Below, piece by piece: positions 9,604 through 19,757 of a stretch of DNA of 64,000 bases. Made by a program: the position numbers and the translations under genes. The stretch spans positions 62,001 through 126,000 of the forward strand of contig CAIXKE010000094.1 of NCBI GenBank assembly GCA_903919975.1. Reading direction: 5' to 3'. Below the pieces are notes generated by a model, which worked only from the letters and a program-made list of their open reading frames with translations, did no database searches and was not told the DNA's origin. Origin of the DNA: Akkermansiaceae bacterium (GTDB taxonomy: Bacteria; Verrucomicrobiota; Verrucomicrobiia; Verrucomicrobiales; Akkermansiaceae). Position 1 is the first letter of the stretch; each line of letters opens with the position of its first letter.

Positions 9604-9752
9604 CGCGGCGGGACATTGCCCGCGAAGGCGCGATTTTCAAATGATTTCCCGATTTTCAACGCTGTACCTCCTCCGGAAACCTGGCGCACGAGCCTCAACC
9701 CCGAAGAAGTCGGATTCAGGGGCTTGTTGTTTTCTGTAAGCTATTCAATGCA

Positions 9753-10832
9753 TCAATTCACTCTCACCCGTAGATCCCGCATGCTCCACAACTGACCCTT
9801 CGCACCGCTGCCGCTCCCTCGCATCGCCCGCGCACCGTCCTTGCGCTTCGGGCCGAAGCGCTCCCGCGCATTCGCAAAGGCCTCGTTCACAAACTCCTTG
9901 CTGCCGATCACCGCGCCATCCGTGAAATACCGCACCCGACATCGCAACATCTTCGCCATTCCAAGATCTTTGAGCACCGTCCCGTTGTCCTTACTCTCCA
10001 ACATCTCCGCGGTGTTCATGGTGCTCTGACCCAGCCCGTTGTCTTTCCCCGCCACCACGGCGCGCCCCGGTTTCCGGCCTAACGCCAGCCCCATCAATCG
10101 CCGATACAAACGCGAAACCTCCTCCCATTTCTCGGAATCAAATCCCATCCCCTGATCGCAAAAATACGCCCGCACCAAGCCTTCCCGCGCTTTTTTCCCA
10201 TTCCCCTTCTTCCCGCCGCCCACCGCTTCGCCATAACTGCTCCAGCGATAGTCCGCCGGATCTTTGACCATCCCAGCCCTAACCGGATTTAAATCGATAT
10301 AAGCCGCCATCGTCCGCGCCGCGATCCCGCTTTCCACAATCACGCTCTTGAATCGTTCTTCCCACAGCGTTCCCGTCCGCCCATGCGTCCGGTTGAACCA
10401 GCGCGTAAAACGGATCAACAAGCCTTTCATGAACTGACTCAAACTGTGCATCCGGTAGGAAAAACGCGCATGCACCTCCGCCGTCCAGGCCTCATTCTTG
10501 GTCCTTCGCGCCTCCACCAATTCCTCCGCCACCTCTGCCACAAACGCCTCGGAATAAAGCGCGGATAGCCGATGCAGCAGTCCCTCGTCCGACAGCCCGC
10601 CCTCCACCATCGGCGGCACTTCCAAGAGCAGATGGAAGTGATTGGACATCAAGCAATAAGACAGCACCCGGCATCCCGAAAAGTTTTCATACATTCGCAT
10701 GTACATCCGGAACGCCTCACATTCCCGCTCCCCAAAAACAAAGCGCCGATCCACCACCCGCGAAATACAATGGTAAATCGCCGGCTTCGAAACCGAATCC
10801 CCCCACTCAGCCAGCCATCGTGCTCTTCTCAC
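9753..10832 (-). CDS. RAYT-like Y1 (IS200/IS605-type HUH) transposase
   Basis: The 359-aa product begins (GTG at 10832) with a short leader and YHCISRVVDRRFVFGERE. The HUH metal motif HFHLLLEVP is at about residue 66, and FKSVIVESGIAARTMAAYIDLNPVRAGMV, typical of REP-associated tyrosine transposases, follows at about 165-193. An extra C-terminal region of about 100 aa ends in a basic tail. Unlike IS200 copies, RAYTs are single and immobile but are thought to mobilise nearby hairpin REP elements. Several hairpin repeats occur in this window, so this gene is a candidate for having spread them. No flanking ends of an insertion sequence were seen. Confidence 0.88.
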   Translation of the reverse strand: MRRARWLAEWGDSVSKPAIYHCISRVVDRRFVFGERECEAFRMYMRMYENFSGCRVLSYCLMSNHFHLLLEVPPMVEGGLSDEGLLHRLSALYSEAFVAEVAEELVEARRTKNEAWTAEVHARFSYRMHSLSQFMKGLLIRFTRWFNRTHGRTGTLWEERFKSVIVESGIAARTMAAYIDLNPVRAGMVKDPADYRWSSYGEAVGGGKKGNGKKAREGLVRAYFCDQGMGFDSEKWEEVSRLYRRLMGLALGRKPGRAVVAGKDNGLGQSTMNTAEMLESKDNGTVLKDLGMAKMLRCRVRYFTDGAVIGSKEFVNEAFANARERFGPKRKDGARAMRGSGSGAKGQLWSMRDLRVRVN

Positions 10833-10897
10833 GAACCCACCCTATCGCCGAAGTTCGAACCCGCAAGAATCTTTTCTGTTTTTTTATCTGTCACTTC

Positions 10898-11236
10898 TTA
10901 ATGTGTCACCGTCGCGATATCGGCGTCCAAATATTCAAATTCCACCTGATCTTGCAGTTCCTTTAGTATAAATCTATCAGAACAACGTATCACAGTGGAG
11001 TTTATGATACCAGCAGGCAGCATGGATCGGTCATCATTCGAAAAAATCACGTATGCAGTCCATTCGCCGTCACTAAAATTGAAATCCCTTATAGGATTCA
11101 CAATTTGGCCAGGATGGAACGCGTAAACTCTCGCCGCCGCTTCTTGCCGACAAATCACAACCGAGTAACCCAGAAAACTAGCTATAACTCCCGCCGTTAA
11201 AATTATCAGCAATATTAAGTATCTAAATTTTTTCAT
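10898..11236 (-). CDS. Small membrane-anchored or secreted hypothetical protein
   Basis: The 112-aa product has an N-terminal membrane segment (RYLILLIILTAGVIASFLGY) followed by a mainly beta-looking exported part (GEWTAYVIFSNDDRSM, ILKELQDQVEFEYLDAD). No family recognised. It lies downstream of the small lipoprotein that follows the RHS gene and is on the same strand, separated from it by 46 bp. The base composition looks AT-richer than the flanking core genes, consistent with an acquired accessory block; this was not computed. It could be part of an RHS immunity cassette or an unrelated passenger. Confidence 0.6.
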   Translation of the reverse strand: MKKFRYLILLIILTAGVIASFLGYSVVICRQEAAARVYAFHPGQIVNPIRDFNFSDGEWTAYVIFSNDDRSMLPAGIINSTVIRCSDRFILKELQDQVEFEYLDADIATVTH

Positions 11237-11282
11237 CTTTACTTCAAGTGGCCAACTCGTTGAGGAAGAATATTTGCTCCGT

Positions 11283-11666
11283 TCACTTTTGGATTGGCGC
11301 GGAGGGCATTTCCGTGACGGTTATCCCTTCATTGCGGAGAAGCTGAATTCGCGGCTCGTTATCTTGAATCAAGAATTTCGCAAAATAGGTCTTATCAAGA
11401 TTGCTTTTAATTGTTAGATCGGGCTTCCCGTCGCTATTCAGATCATCGAATGACCACTTCAATCGATTTCCGGAAACCACAAAGCGAAGTGGTTCGCGCT
11501 GCCCACCAGGGACCAACAGCTCAAGATCATCGAATGAAGGTGAAGCGGTTGGCCCATACTCAATGATCACGCCCCGGACTTCGCTCTTCTTTTGGCAGCT
11601 CAAGCCAAGCACGGCCGATGCATAAAGAATGATTCTCAATGCGCTTCGCCAAAAATCATTTTTCAT
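11283..11666 (-). CDS. Small lipoprotein with EF-hand-like loop, overlapping the RHS gene end
   Basis: Starting at the ATG at 11666, the protein has a signal sequence ending in a lipobox (AVLGLSC). A beta-rich body follows, with a DLNSDGKPDLTI segment resembling the Ca-binding loops of FG-GAP and dockerin-like repeats. The start codon overlaps the last 11 bp of the 2697-aa RHS gene, so translation is probably coupled. Direct placement behind an RHS protein with a variable tail makes it a candidate immunity or accessory protein, but no immunity family is recognised. The reading frame extends further upstream (to 11750) without homology support. Confidence 0.65.
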   Translation of the reverse strand: MKNDFWRSALRIILYASAVLGLSCQKKSEVRGVIIEYGPTASPSFDDLELLVPGGQREPLRFVVSGNRLKWSFDDLNSDGKPDLTIKSNLDKTYFAKFLIQDNEPRIQLLRNEGITVTEMPSAPIQK

Positions 11667-14600
11667 CGATGACCTCCTCCACTTGTTTGTGTCGATCTTG
11701 GTCAATCTCACCTGGGTCAATTGGCTTCGGACGGTTGCCTTGAGAATCAACGAATGTTTGAGGGTTGGCTTTCCACGACGTTAGTTCGTCAGCACTCAAG
11801 TTGTTTTCCCTGCGAACCTTCGACCAAAATGCCTCCGGACCTCGACGAAGATAATTCACTGTAATTTGAGTCTGCTCCTGAATGTCACGGCTCGAAATCA
11901 AAGGGCTTAAATCTTTTACTGCGGCTTCTGCCAAGGCTTGGGTGATGTTGGCTGTTCCTTCCCAACTCCGCACTACCTTACCGGCCTGTGCGACATTGGC
12001 ATTGGTAATCTTGCTCAGATCATAACCCATCGCCTCCAGTGTTGTGCGCACCTTGAGATTTGCCGGGCCCATGTCACGCAAAGTGGGGTCGACGACATTG
12101 GCATACACTTTTTCGGCAAAGGATGAACCTGATTGAATGCTACTTTCGGGCAACAATTTGCCGTTTGAAGCATTGCCACAAATAGGAATGCTGCACGATG
12201 CGCGCTCTGCCCACGTTAATCCCGCCTGGACACCATCTTGCAATGCTTTAAAACTAGAGCGACCCACAATGTCGTGATTCTCTTCACCAAAGAAGAGCAA
12301 AGCACTCGCGCGAGCTAGCGGACTAGGGAGTGTGGTAGGATTGACCAACGGCTGGTTGCTCTGCGTCAAAAGACGATCAAACCGTTTCATGTTGCCATAG
12401 ACTTCCGAATTAAAAGCCTCGAGTCCGAGTGGGTCGAACATTGTCCACGGATTCTGTCTTACGTAGGTATAAACATTCGGTCCGTCCACGAAACCTGCGG
12501 GATCCCGTGTGATGAAGACGCCGAATTCCAGATCGCGGTAGCGCATGCCTTCGTTGAGCAGGCCGGTGGGGTCTTCGTCTTTGGTGTTGGCTTTCTGGCG
12601 GTCTGCGGTGGTTCCCTGCTCCTGGGTGCGGGTACCGAAGGCTTCATACGTGGCCTGCCAGGTAATCGCGGAGGTCTGGTCGGTTTTGCTGACGACGTCG
12701 CCTCGGCTGTTGTAGGCGTTGAAGCTGCGTGCACCGCTGCGGATGGTGTAGAGCACTCCGCCAATGCCGCCGCCGTAGTCACTGCCGCGTATAGTTTCCA
12801 CGGTGGGTGTGGCTGAACCGCTGGCATATTCCTGTACCGAGAGCCCACCGGAGAACGAGAGATCGGCGGATGCGGCCGGGACGCCCACGCCCCCTTGTTC
12901 ATTGCGGCCAACGCGGCGGGTGCGATGATCGTAGCTGTAGGCAAAGGTGCCTTTGGTGGAGTCGGTTAGCGTTGTGAGTCGGTTTTCAAAATCATAGCTG
13001 TAACTCTGGACATTGACACCGCCGACTAGCTTGGTGATTCGATTGCCATTCGCATTGTAGAGGAAACTCGTGACTACGCCGCTTTTGGTGACCGTCTTGA
13101 GCTGGTTGCTGTTGTAGCCGTCGGTTGTGGATCCATAGATCGAGCTCCACGTTCCGGGATTGCTGCCACCTGTGACTGCCTTTGATGTCCGGTTGTTGGA
13201 TTTGTCATGGCTGTAAGTGCTTGCAACCGTGGCTCCACCCGTTTCGACCACCGTTTCCGAGGTAAGGCGGTAGGCGCGGTCATAGACGTTGGTGACGGTG
13301 CGCGCCTTGACGTCCGCCCGGCCGTAGGATTCGGCGATCTGCAGCACATTACCAACTTTGTCATAGCCGCTGGGATTGCCTGCGGTGGGGATCGAGTAAC
13401 TGAAGGAGGAAACCAATGCCCCCGTGCCGCCACCGGCGCGGGTGGTTTCCAGCAACCTCCGGTTGAGAGCATCAAAGGTGCTGAACGTGGCGGTGCCATT
13501 GGGCAATGTTTTGCTGGTGACATTGCCGTTCAAATCATAGCCGTAACTGGTAGCGGCTGTGCCATTTTCCGTGACGCTCAGCAGGCGGTTGAGACTGTCG
13601 TAGGTACTAACCAAGGTGCGGGAAGTATTGCCATATCCTGTGGAACGACGATTTCCGGCTTTGTCGTAAGTGTGCGAATGCGTGGCCCCGGCGGAAGTCT
13701 CACCGATGATCCGGTTGAGCTTGTCATAGGTCTGGACCGAGCCGCGGAGGCGCTTGCGGGTGACTGTTTCGTTTGGATAAGTGACCTCCAACAAATTCCC
13801 GACAAGGTCGTAGACGTTGTGGCGATTGTCGACGACCACGCCGTTGTAGAGAACATTTGCCAGACGATGCAGGCCATCGTATTCAAAAGTCGTGAGCTGC
13901 CCCTTCGGATCGGTGCGGGTGAGCTGGACGAGGCCGTCATGCGTGGCCAACTCGGTGCGCGGGACCGTGCTGCCTTCATCCCAGAGGGTGCGGGTTCGAC
14001 GTGATAGGCCGTCATATCGGAAGCCGGTCATAAACCCTCTGCCATCGATGACTTTGACGAGGTTACCCGAATCGTCATATTCACTTTTCACAACGATGTC
14101 CGCAGTCTGAGGTGCGGCCGGTGGAACGCTCGGCTGGCCACTGGCTGCGTTAACAGCAGTGGCAACAAGGCGATTGAGCACATCGTAGGCATTTTGGGTC
14201 ATGTTGCCATTGCCGTCGGTTACGGTGAGCACATTGCCATTGGCATCAAACTGGCTGCGGGTCAAGATGTCATTCGCCCCGAGGCTCTGTGGATTCGTCG
14301 AAGGATTGCCGATCACAGGGTTGACGATCCCGTGAGTCACTCGATACGCGCGATCGTAAAAACTGCGGCTGATGTGGCCACGGGCATCAGTGAGCGTGAT
14401 GGCGTTGCCCACGCCATCGTATGAAGTGGTGATCACTGGCTGCTGGGAAGCATTCACCTGCGCAAGTCCGCCGACAATCACGGTTGCTGTGACAGCAGGC
14501 TGCCGCTCAATGACACGACGGTTGCGGGCGTCATATTCAAAATTCCAACGCTGCCCCAACGGATTGATGCTTGCCACCAAATTGCCGTTTTTGTCGTAGA

Positions 14601-17600
14601 TGCTTTGTGTCCTAGGCGAACCGACAGTTGGATTTTCTGGAGTGGCCCGATTGACCAAGCCGGAGACTGGATCGGGCTGCCAAACCGTGACGGCGCGTCC
14701 TGAACCATCGTATTCGGTTTCACTTGCGCGCCCCAATGGATCGATGGTTTTCCATGCCAGTCCAGTGATCGAATAGACACTCCGGGTGGTGGCGGCCAAC
14801 GGGCTGCCGAAAGCATCGGTAACAGCCACAGGGCGCTGCAAACCATCCATGAGCGTGAGGGTGATCTTACCGCGATCGTCAGTTGATCGGGTTTCCAAGG
14901 ATTGTTTGCCATTGACGATTTGGCCATACGAGGTGCTGGCAACAGCGAAGGTGCCCGGCTCATATTCGGTCTCAGAGCGCACCGGGCGGTAGAGTGCGTC
15001 ATAGGCTACATAAGTGCGCATCGTAGCAGTTCCGGTAGCAGTGCGAACCGCGTCGTGTCGGATGGCAACGGTGGCTTTAAATCCTGAGGAATCAAAAGCG
15101 GTTCCGCCAGGGTTGCCCTTGACCACACCACCCCTGGGCATCGAGAGCCCGGCATCGGTGTATTTGAATTCCGTGTGGGTAATTGTCGTGGATGCAGCAG
15201 CGAGGGTAGTGCATGCGGCGAGATCGCCTGCGGCTTGCGCCGTGGTCAAGCCGGTGAATACATGAATCGGACGTTGGATCGCATCATGGAAAGTCCGTGT
15301 GACCACGCCGCGCGGGTCGGTCTGACGGACAAGTGCTCCAGCAGCGCTGTAAACGTAAGTAGTTACGATATCGTTGCCGGTCACACTGCCTTTTGTCGCC
15401 GCAGTTACTAGGCCTTCGACGTTTCGTGAGGCCAGACCCAGACCATCCATGTCGCGGATGGTGGTGGTCAACCGATTGAGCGCATCATAATGATAGATTG
15501 TGTGATTGCCTTCCTCATCAACCTCTACCGCCTTGTTGCCGTTTGCATCATACCAAATTTGCTTTTGAGCAGCAGCAACTCCGTTTCGGGTTCCTGCACT
15601 CGGGTAGATGATCTCCACGAGTCGGTTGAGCTTATCGTATTTGAATCGGGTCCGGTTGCCGCGAGGATCCAGAGTGGAAATCCGGTTGTTGTTCAAATCA
15701 TAGCTATGCTCTGTGGTGAGGTTGAGTCCGCCAGGATCGATTGTTTCGCGCCAAAGCCGTCCATAGGCATCCGGAAGGCAGGCAGTGATTAGATTCTTTT
15801 CCCATGCTTGCCCGGAAACACTCGCGGCAGCCAGCTTCGTCGTCACGGTCTGGAATGCTTGGAACTTGCTGTTGCTGTAGTCGTATCGCTCCTGCGCCAG
15901 GAGGGTAGTGCCACCCTGCAAGACATTCTTGGAGGTTCGGCGCCCAAGAGCATCCACCGTAAACTCGGTTCTGGAGGCATAAGAATCATCAATGACCTCC
16001 ATCACACGGTAAGAATTACTGTAGGTGTATTGCTCACGACGGCCCAACGCATCAATTTTTGCGGTCGGATCGGCCCACTTGCTCATGGTCACCGAAGGTT
16101 GATTTTTTCCGAGTCCGGGGGGGCGAGAAGCAAGCATGTTTCCGAATTCCCATGTCGTGACATTGCCTGACATATCGGTGGCTTTCCAAAGTGATAAGCC
16201 GGATGACGGGTCGAACTGGTAGATTTCAGTGCCGATATGTCCCGGTGCTCCAACCAAGCCCCCATGATGGATTCTGGTGGTAAGGTAATAAACCATCCAT
16301 TCAGCGCTTACGGATTTATCAGTCGAGTCCACATCCACGATCTCGCCAGTCAGACCCTCGAATTGATAGACTGTGACCTTGCCATCGGCATCTGTGACAG
16401 TGGTCAACGGGGCCTGCGGGACGCTCACCGCTCGACCGAACCGCATCTGACCCTGCCAGGAAAAATTGGCAGTGCCAATACCGCCGGGGAGGACCACTGA
16501 GGCAATCTTGCGGGGCATGCCATACATGGTTTTCCAGGCACCATGGCCCTCATCATCCATGACTGCCAATTGCTGTTCGACATATTCTTTCACTTCAACC
16601 GGCAATCGATCGAGATCGACGGCCGCACGGGTGCCACTGATGCTTGAATCCCAGTATTGTTTCGACTGATCCAAGCCATAGTTGAAGGTGTGAGTGTTAC
16701 CCCGTTTATCGGTGATCGACTTGAGATTTGTGTGGTAATGGTAGGTATAACGCCATTTTTGCGGATCGGTCTTGTCGATTTCCTCTTCGACGGCCGTTTC
16801 ATAACTGTAGCCGGTGAAAGTCTTGTCGGGGTATGTCACGCCAGTCAGCTTCCAGGCAGCCAAATTCCCGCCAGAAATCATGTATTCGTTGGGGGCGTAA
16901 GCATAGTTGAACACGGTCGTATTGCCCAAGTTGTCAGTGATCGACTCCACACGGCGAGAATCCGCACTCCGTTTGATGACCAAGAACTGGCCCTCGCGGT
17001 CTGGAGAACTGATCTGCCGTGGGATGAGCGTCACATGATTGGGAACACCGGGCGCGCTGTCGTAATCGTATCGGAGACGGACGTTGTAGCGGTCACGTGC
17101 CTCCGCAAGACGCCAGTAGGTGTGGCGGCGAATTTTGGTGCTGCCTTCCACGCGATCTGTCGAGTACATGAACCATGTTTTTGCGCTTCCGTAAGTGAGG
17201 ATGCTTCCAAATTTTTTCTGAAGCGTGAATGTCTCACCGTTGCGGGTGAGTTTGTTCAGATAGGTTTTGTTATCCACGCGGGTCGATGGCCACGGGAAAA
17301 AGTTTTGCAGATCGTATGTCCCGAAGCGCTGAGGCCGGCCTGTCTCATCAACCACGTTGACAGCAATCGGATCACCGCTGTCGTCACCCATGGTCTCGAC
17401 GACCTCGACATAGGAGCAAAGATTCGATGACCAACCGACGCCGAATGGAAGGTCAAAGCGCTCGTGGGGACGCAGACCAGAACGGCTGTTAAACCCGGTT
17501 TCCGTAGAGCTGAGACTCGCCTGGAGCACCAAGTCGGAAGCACCCAGCTGCGTGTAGTGGAATGTAGTGTCATGAGTGAGGTTCAGATTGAACGCGTCGA

Positions 17601-19749
17601 TGAAGGTTTCCTCTTTGGCCAAATCCCGTTCCTCTTCCTGTTCGGGTTTCTCATCCGAAAGAGGGCGACCGTTGAGGGCGACTTTGCGATGGCGTGGACC
17701 CACCGCGTCCCCACCGCTGTAGCTGGTTGCCCAGGAAAAGCCGTTCAGAGGGATGAGGTAGGCGGTCTTATAGCTGATTAGCTGGGGATCGACATCGTTG
17801 GAAAAAGTTGCCAGCGGATCACTGAGAGGATCCATTAGCAATCCTTCAAGATCGCACAGCATGAACGGGGAGCCCGGCGCGGGCATGACCGCCGCCCAGT
17901 AATCATAATCCGCAGTTTCATCATCTGCATTACCCGGAATGTTGTCATTGCCGTTCAGCCAGTCCGGATTCGTAGCGACGTGCTCCAATTGGATTTCATG
18001 GTAATCAGAGGTGTCGAGCGGCAGCTCAAAAGGCTCGGAAACCACGCCAAAATCCGGAGCTACCACTTGTTTCTTGCCGATTCGCAGCCGCCAACGTTCG
18101 GAATGGCTTCCCGAGGAATCGCCAACACGAGGGATCACGATCGGCGACTTGTCTCCTCCCCCCTTCAGTATCGTACCAAGGTTGCCTATCGGAAAGTATG
18201 AGCCATAGCTTTCATCGCCATAAAAGTCCGCAGGGTCCAGTGGCGTGGAAGACTCATCGGTGGGACTGGTCCCATAATCGACTTCGCCCATGTCACTGAC
18301 ACCATCGCCATCTGTATCGGCGTTGTTTGGATCGGTGCCATGGATCATTTCCTCGAAGTTCGGAAGTCCGTCACCATCATAGTCGGATTCATTGATGGCT
18401 GGTGTCGCCGTATTGTCCACCATGGATGGAATGCTGGCGTTGTTGGGATCAACCCGCCCAGCCCAGAAGAATTTAGCCTCCCAGCAATCATCAAAAAGGT
18501 CAGCGTCGCTATCAAAGTAGTTGGGGTCTGTCGCACCGAAAACCTTGAGCGCGCCATCAAATATCGCCTGACCAGCCAGCTCCTCTGTATTTTTCAAGCC
18601 ATCGCGATCATTGTCCACATTACGAAACGACGGATTACTCCCACTGTTGAGTTCATCGCAGTCAGACATGCCATCTCCATCCGTGTCTGTGGTGGTGACG
18701 GCGGTCATCTCAGTCAAGCTGAGGTTACTTGCTATGCCAAGCCGATCGATTGAAACTCCAACCGCCGGAATGGAAATCACGCCGGTGCTTGACTTGGTTG
18801 CTCCTATTAGGATATAACCTACATTCGAATCGCCTCCAGGTACATTCCCAAAGTAGGTATAGCCATCCGTGGGAGCGATCAGCGACAACTGGACACCGTT
18901 GACCATACACCAACGTTGATCCGTGGATCTTGACCCATTGCTGTTGAACGCGAAATGATTCCACTTAGTAACATCAAATTGCGCAGGCAATAGCCATTCG
19001 GCATATAAATGTGGCCCAGTCCCGTATAAGCCACCCCATCCATGTAACCGCATGATCAGGCCACTAATGCTTGTATTCTTGATGGAAGTGCCTCTCACCA
19101 GTGACAACTGGATCTCAGGCGGCACATTGACCGATGCCAGAGTGTAGTTTGTGGCAAAGACGCTGAAGATCGGCACGACCGCACCCTGCGCTGGAAGCGC
19201 TGAAAACTTGGTGGCGAATGACAAATTCCAAATTTGGTGATTCTCCCAGAAGTTATCTGGATGAATCTCCAAATACCGGGCACCTCCACCAACGGATACC
19301 GACTTCCCAAGCATACCCGACGTCTGGTTCCATGAAGCAGCGCCCTGCGCGAGTGGCATCGCTGACGCCACGCGGCCGTTTTTCCTGCCTGTGTAGCGCT
19401 TGTTGGTAGCATCGAACGTTTCGAAATCCCAAAAATCACGAATCTTGGCCGTAACCGTTGTTGCCGCAAGCGGCCAATCCGGTTCCGTAATGAATTGGTT
19501 GACCAGAGGATTGGTTCCAGCGACCACCTCATCTTTATCACTTGCTCCATCCCCATCCGTATCACGATTTTGCGGATTAGTTCCATGAATAGCCTCCTCG
19601 GAATTGGATAGTCCGTCACCATCAGAGTCAACAATGACAGTGATCCCAGCCTCAATGCATGCATTCCCGGCGCGTCCTTCGATGGTTGCAGTTTGACCGT
19701 AAAGCGACTGCATCAATCCGATCAATAATAGAATTCGTGGTATGGTCAT
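11656..19749 (-). CDS. Giant secreted RHS/YD-repeat protein with TSP3 and LamG-like N-terminus
   Basis: The 2697-aa product starts with a signal peptide (PRILLLIGLMQSLYG). Thrombospondin-3-like Ca loops follow (VDSDGDGLSNSEE, DTDGDGASDKDE), then a LamG/concanavalin-like domain (about 100-345) and more DxDxDG loops (to about 500). A long YD-repeat shell runs from about 800 to 2400 (repeats such as YDANGNKAVEVDEEGNHTIY). It ends with the RHS core signature RDPAGFVDGPNVYTYVRQNP...DPLGLE at about 2444. The last 253 residues after the core are unlike the repeats and are the expected position of a polymorphic toxin tip; I do not recognise the domain. The gene is 8 bp downstream of the RCC1/TSP3 gene. 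Whether it acts as a toxin, adhesin or surface structural protein is open. Confidence 0.92.
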   Translation of the reverse strand: MTIPRILLLIGLMQSLYGQTATIEGRAGNACIEAGITVIVDSDGDGLSNSEEAIHGTNPQNRDTDGDGASDKDEVVAGTNPLVNQFITEPDWPLAATTVTAKIRDFWDFETFDATNKRYTGRKNGRVASAMPLAQGAASWNQTSGMLGKSVSVGGGARYLEIHPDNFWENHQIWNLSFATKFSALPAQGAVVPIFSVFATNYTLASVNVPPEIQLSLVRGTSIKNTSISGLIMRLHGWGGLYGTGPHLYAEWLLPAQFDVTKWNHFAFNSNGSRSTDQRWCMVNGVQLSLIAPTDGYTYFGNVPGGDSNVGYILIGATKSSTGVISIPAVGVSIDRLGIASNLSLTEMTAVTTTDTDGDGMSDCDELNSGSNPSFRNVDNDRDGLKNTEELAGQAIFDGALKVFGATDPNYFDSDADLFDDCWEAKFFWAGRVDPNNASIPSMVDNTATPAINESDYDGDGLPNFEEMIHGTDPNNADTDGDGVSDMGEVDYGTSPTDESSTPLDPADFYGDESYGSYFPIGNLGTILKGGGDKSPIVIPRVGDSSGSHSERWRLRIGKKQVVAPDFGVVSEPFELPLDTSDYHEIQLEHVATNPDWLNGNDNIPGNADDETADYDYWAAVMPAPGSPFMLCDLEGLLMDPLSDPLATFSNDVDPQLISYKTAYLIPLNGFSWATSYSGGDAVGPRHRKVALNGRPLSDEKPEQEEERDLAKEETFIDAFNLNLTHDTTFHYTQLGASDLVLQASLSSTETGFNSRSGLRPHERFDLPFGVGWSSNLCSYVEVVETMGDDSGDPIAVNVVDETGRPQRFGTYDLQNFFPWPSTRVDNKTYLNKLTRNGETFTLQKKFGSILTYGSAKTWFMYSTDRVEGSTKIRRHTYWRLAEARDRYNVRLRYDYDSAPGVPNHVTLIPRQISSPDREGQFLVIKRSADSRRVESITDNLGNTTVFNYAYAPNEYMISGGNLAAWKLTGVTYPDKTFTGYSYETAVEEEIDKTDPQKWRYTYHYHTNLKSITDKRGNTHTFNYGLDQSKQYWDSSISGTRAAVDLDRLPVEVKEYVEQQLAVMDDEGHGAWKTMYGMPRKIASVVLPGGIGTANFSWQGQMRFGRAVSVPQAPLTTVTDADGKVTVYQFEGLTGEIVDVDSTDKSVSAEWMVYYLTTRIHHGGLVGAPGHIGTEIYQFDPSSGLSLWKATDMSGNVTTWEFGNMLASRPPGLGKNQPSVTMSKWADPTAKIDALGRREQYTYSNSYRVMEVIDDSYASRTEFTVDALGRRTSKNVLQGGTTLLAQERYDYSNSKFQAFQTVTTKLAAASVSGQAWEKNLITACLPDAYGRLWRETIDPGGLNLTTEHSYDLNNNRISTLDPRGNRTRFKYDKLNRLVEIIYPSAGTRNGVAAAQKQIWYDANGNKAVEVDEEGNHTIYHYDALNRLTTTIRDMDGLGLASRNVEGLVTAATKGSVTGNDIVTTYVYSAAGALVRQTDPRGVVTRTFHDAIQRPIHVFTGLTTAQAAGDLAACTTLAAASTTITHTEFKYTDAGLSMPRGGVVKGNPGGTAFDSSGFKATVAIRHDAVRTATGTATMRTYVAYDALYRPVRSETEYEPGTFAVASTSYGQIVNGKQSLETRSTDDRGKITLTLMDGLQRPVAVTDAFGSPLAATTRSVYSITGLAWKTIDPLGRASETEYDGSGRAVTVWQPDPVSGLVNRATPENPTVGSPRTQSIYDKNGNLVASINPLGQRWNFEYDARNRRVIERQPAVTATVIVGGLAQVNASQQPVITTSYDGVGNAITLTDARGHISRSFYDRAYRVTHGIVNPVIGNPSTNPQSLGANDILTRSQFDANGNVLTVTDGNGNMTQNAYDVLNRLVATAVNAASGQPSVPPAAPQTADIVVKSEYDDSGNLVKVIDGRGFMTGFRYDGLSRRTRTLWDEGSTVPRTELATHDGLVQLTRTDPKGQLTTFEYDGLHRLANVLYNGVVVDNRHNVYDLVGNLLEVTYPNETVTRKRLRGSVQTYDKLNRIIGETSAGATHSHTYDKAGNRRSTGYGNTSRTLVSTYDSLNRLLSVTENGTAATSYGYDLNGNVTSKTLPNGTATFSTFDALNRRLLETTRAGGGTGALVSSFSYSIPTAGNPSGYDKVGNVLQIAESYGRADVKARTVTNVYDRAYRLTSETVVETGGATVASTYSHDKSNNRTSKAVTGGSNPGTWSSIYGSTTDGYNSNQLKTVTKSGVVTSFLYNANGNRITKLVGGVNVQSYSYDFENRLTTLTDSTKGTFAYSYDHRTRRVGRNEQGGVGVPAASADLSFSGGLSVQEYASGSATPTVETIRGSDYGGGIGGVLYTIRSGARSFNAYNSRGDVVSKTDQTSAITWQATYEAFGTRTQEQGTTADRQKANTKDEDPTGLLNEGMRYRDLEFGVFITRDPAGFVDGPNVYTYVRQNPWTMFDPLGLEAFNSEVYGNMKRFDRLLTQSNQPLVNPTTLPSPLARASALLFFGEENHDIVGRSSFKALQDGVQAGLTWAERASCSIPICGNASNGKLLPESSIQSGSSFAEKVYANVVDPTLRDMGPANLKVRTTLEAMGYDLSKITNANVAQAGKVVRSWEGTANITQALAEAAVKDLSPLISSRDIQEQTQITVNYLRRGPEAFWSKVRRENNLSADELTSWKANPQTFVDSQGNRPKPIDPGEIDQDRHKQVEEVIDEK

Positions 19750-19757
19750 GTGAGAAG

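Noticed and set aside
13207-14004. 265-aa plus-strand ORF opposite the RHS gene
   Set aside because: Antisense to YD repeats, whose repetitive codons create long opposite frames. Several others across 13-18 kb were also rejected.
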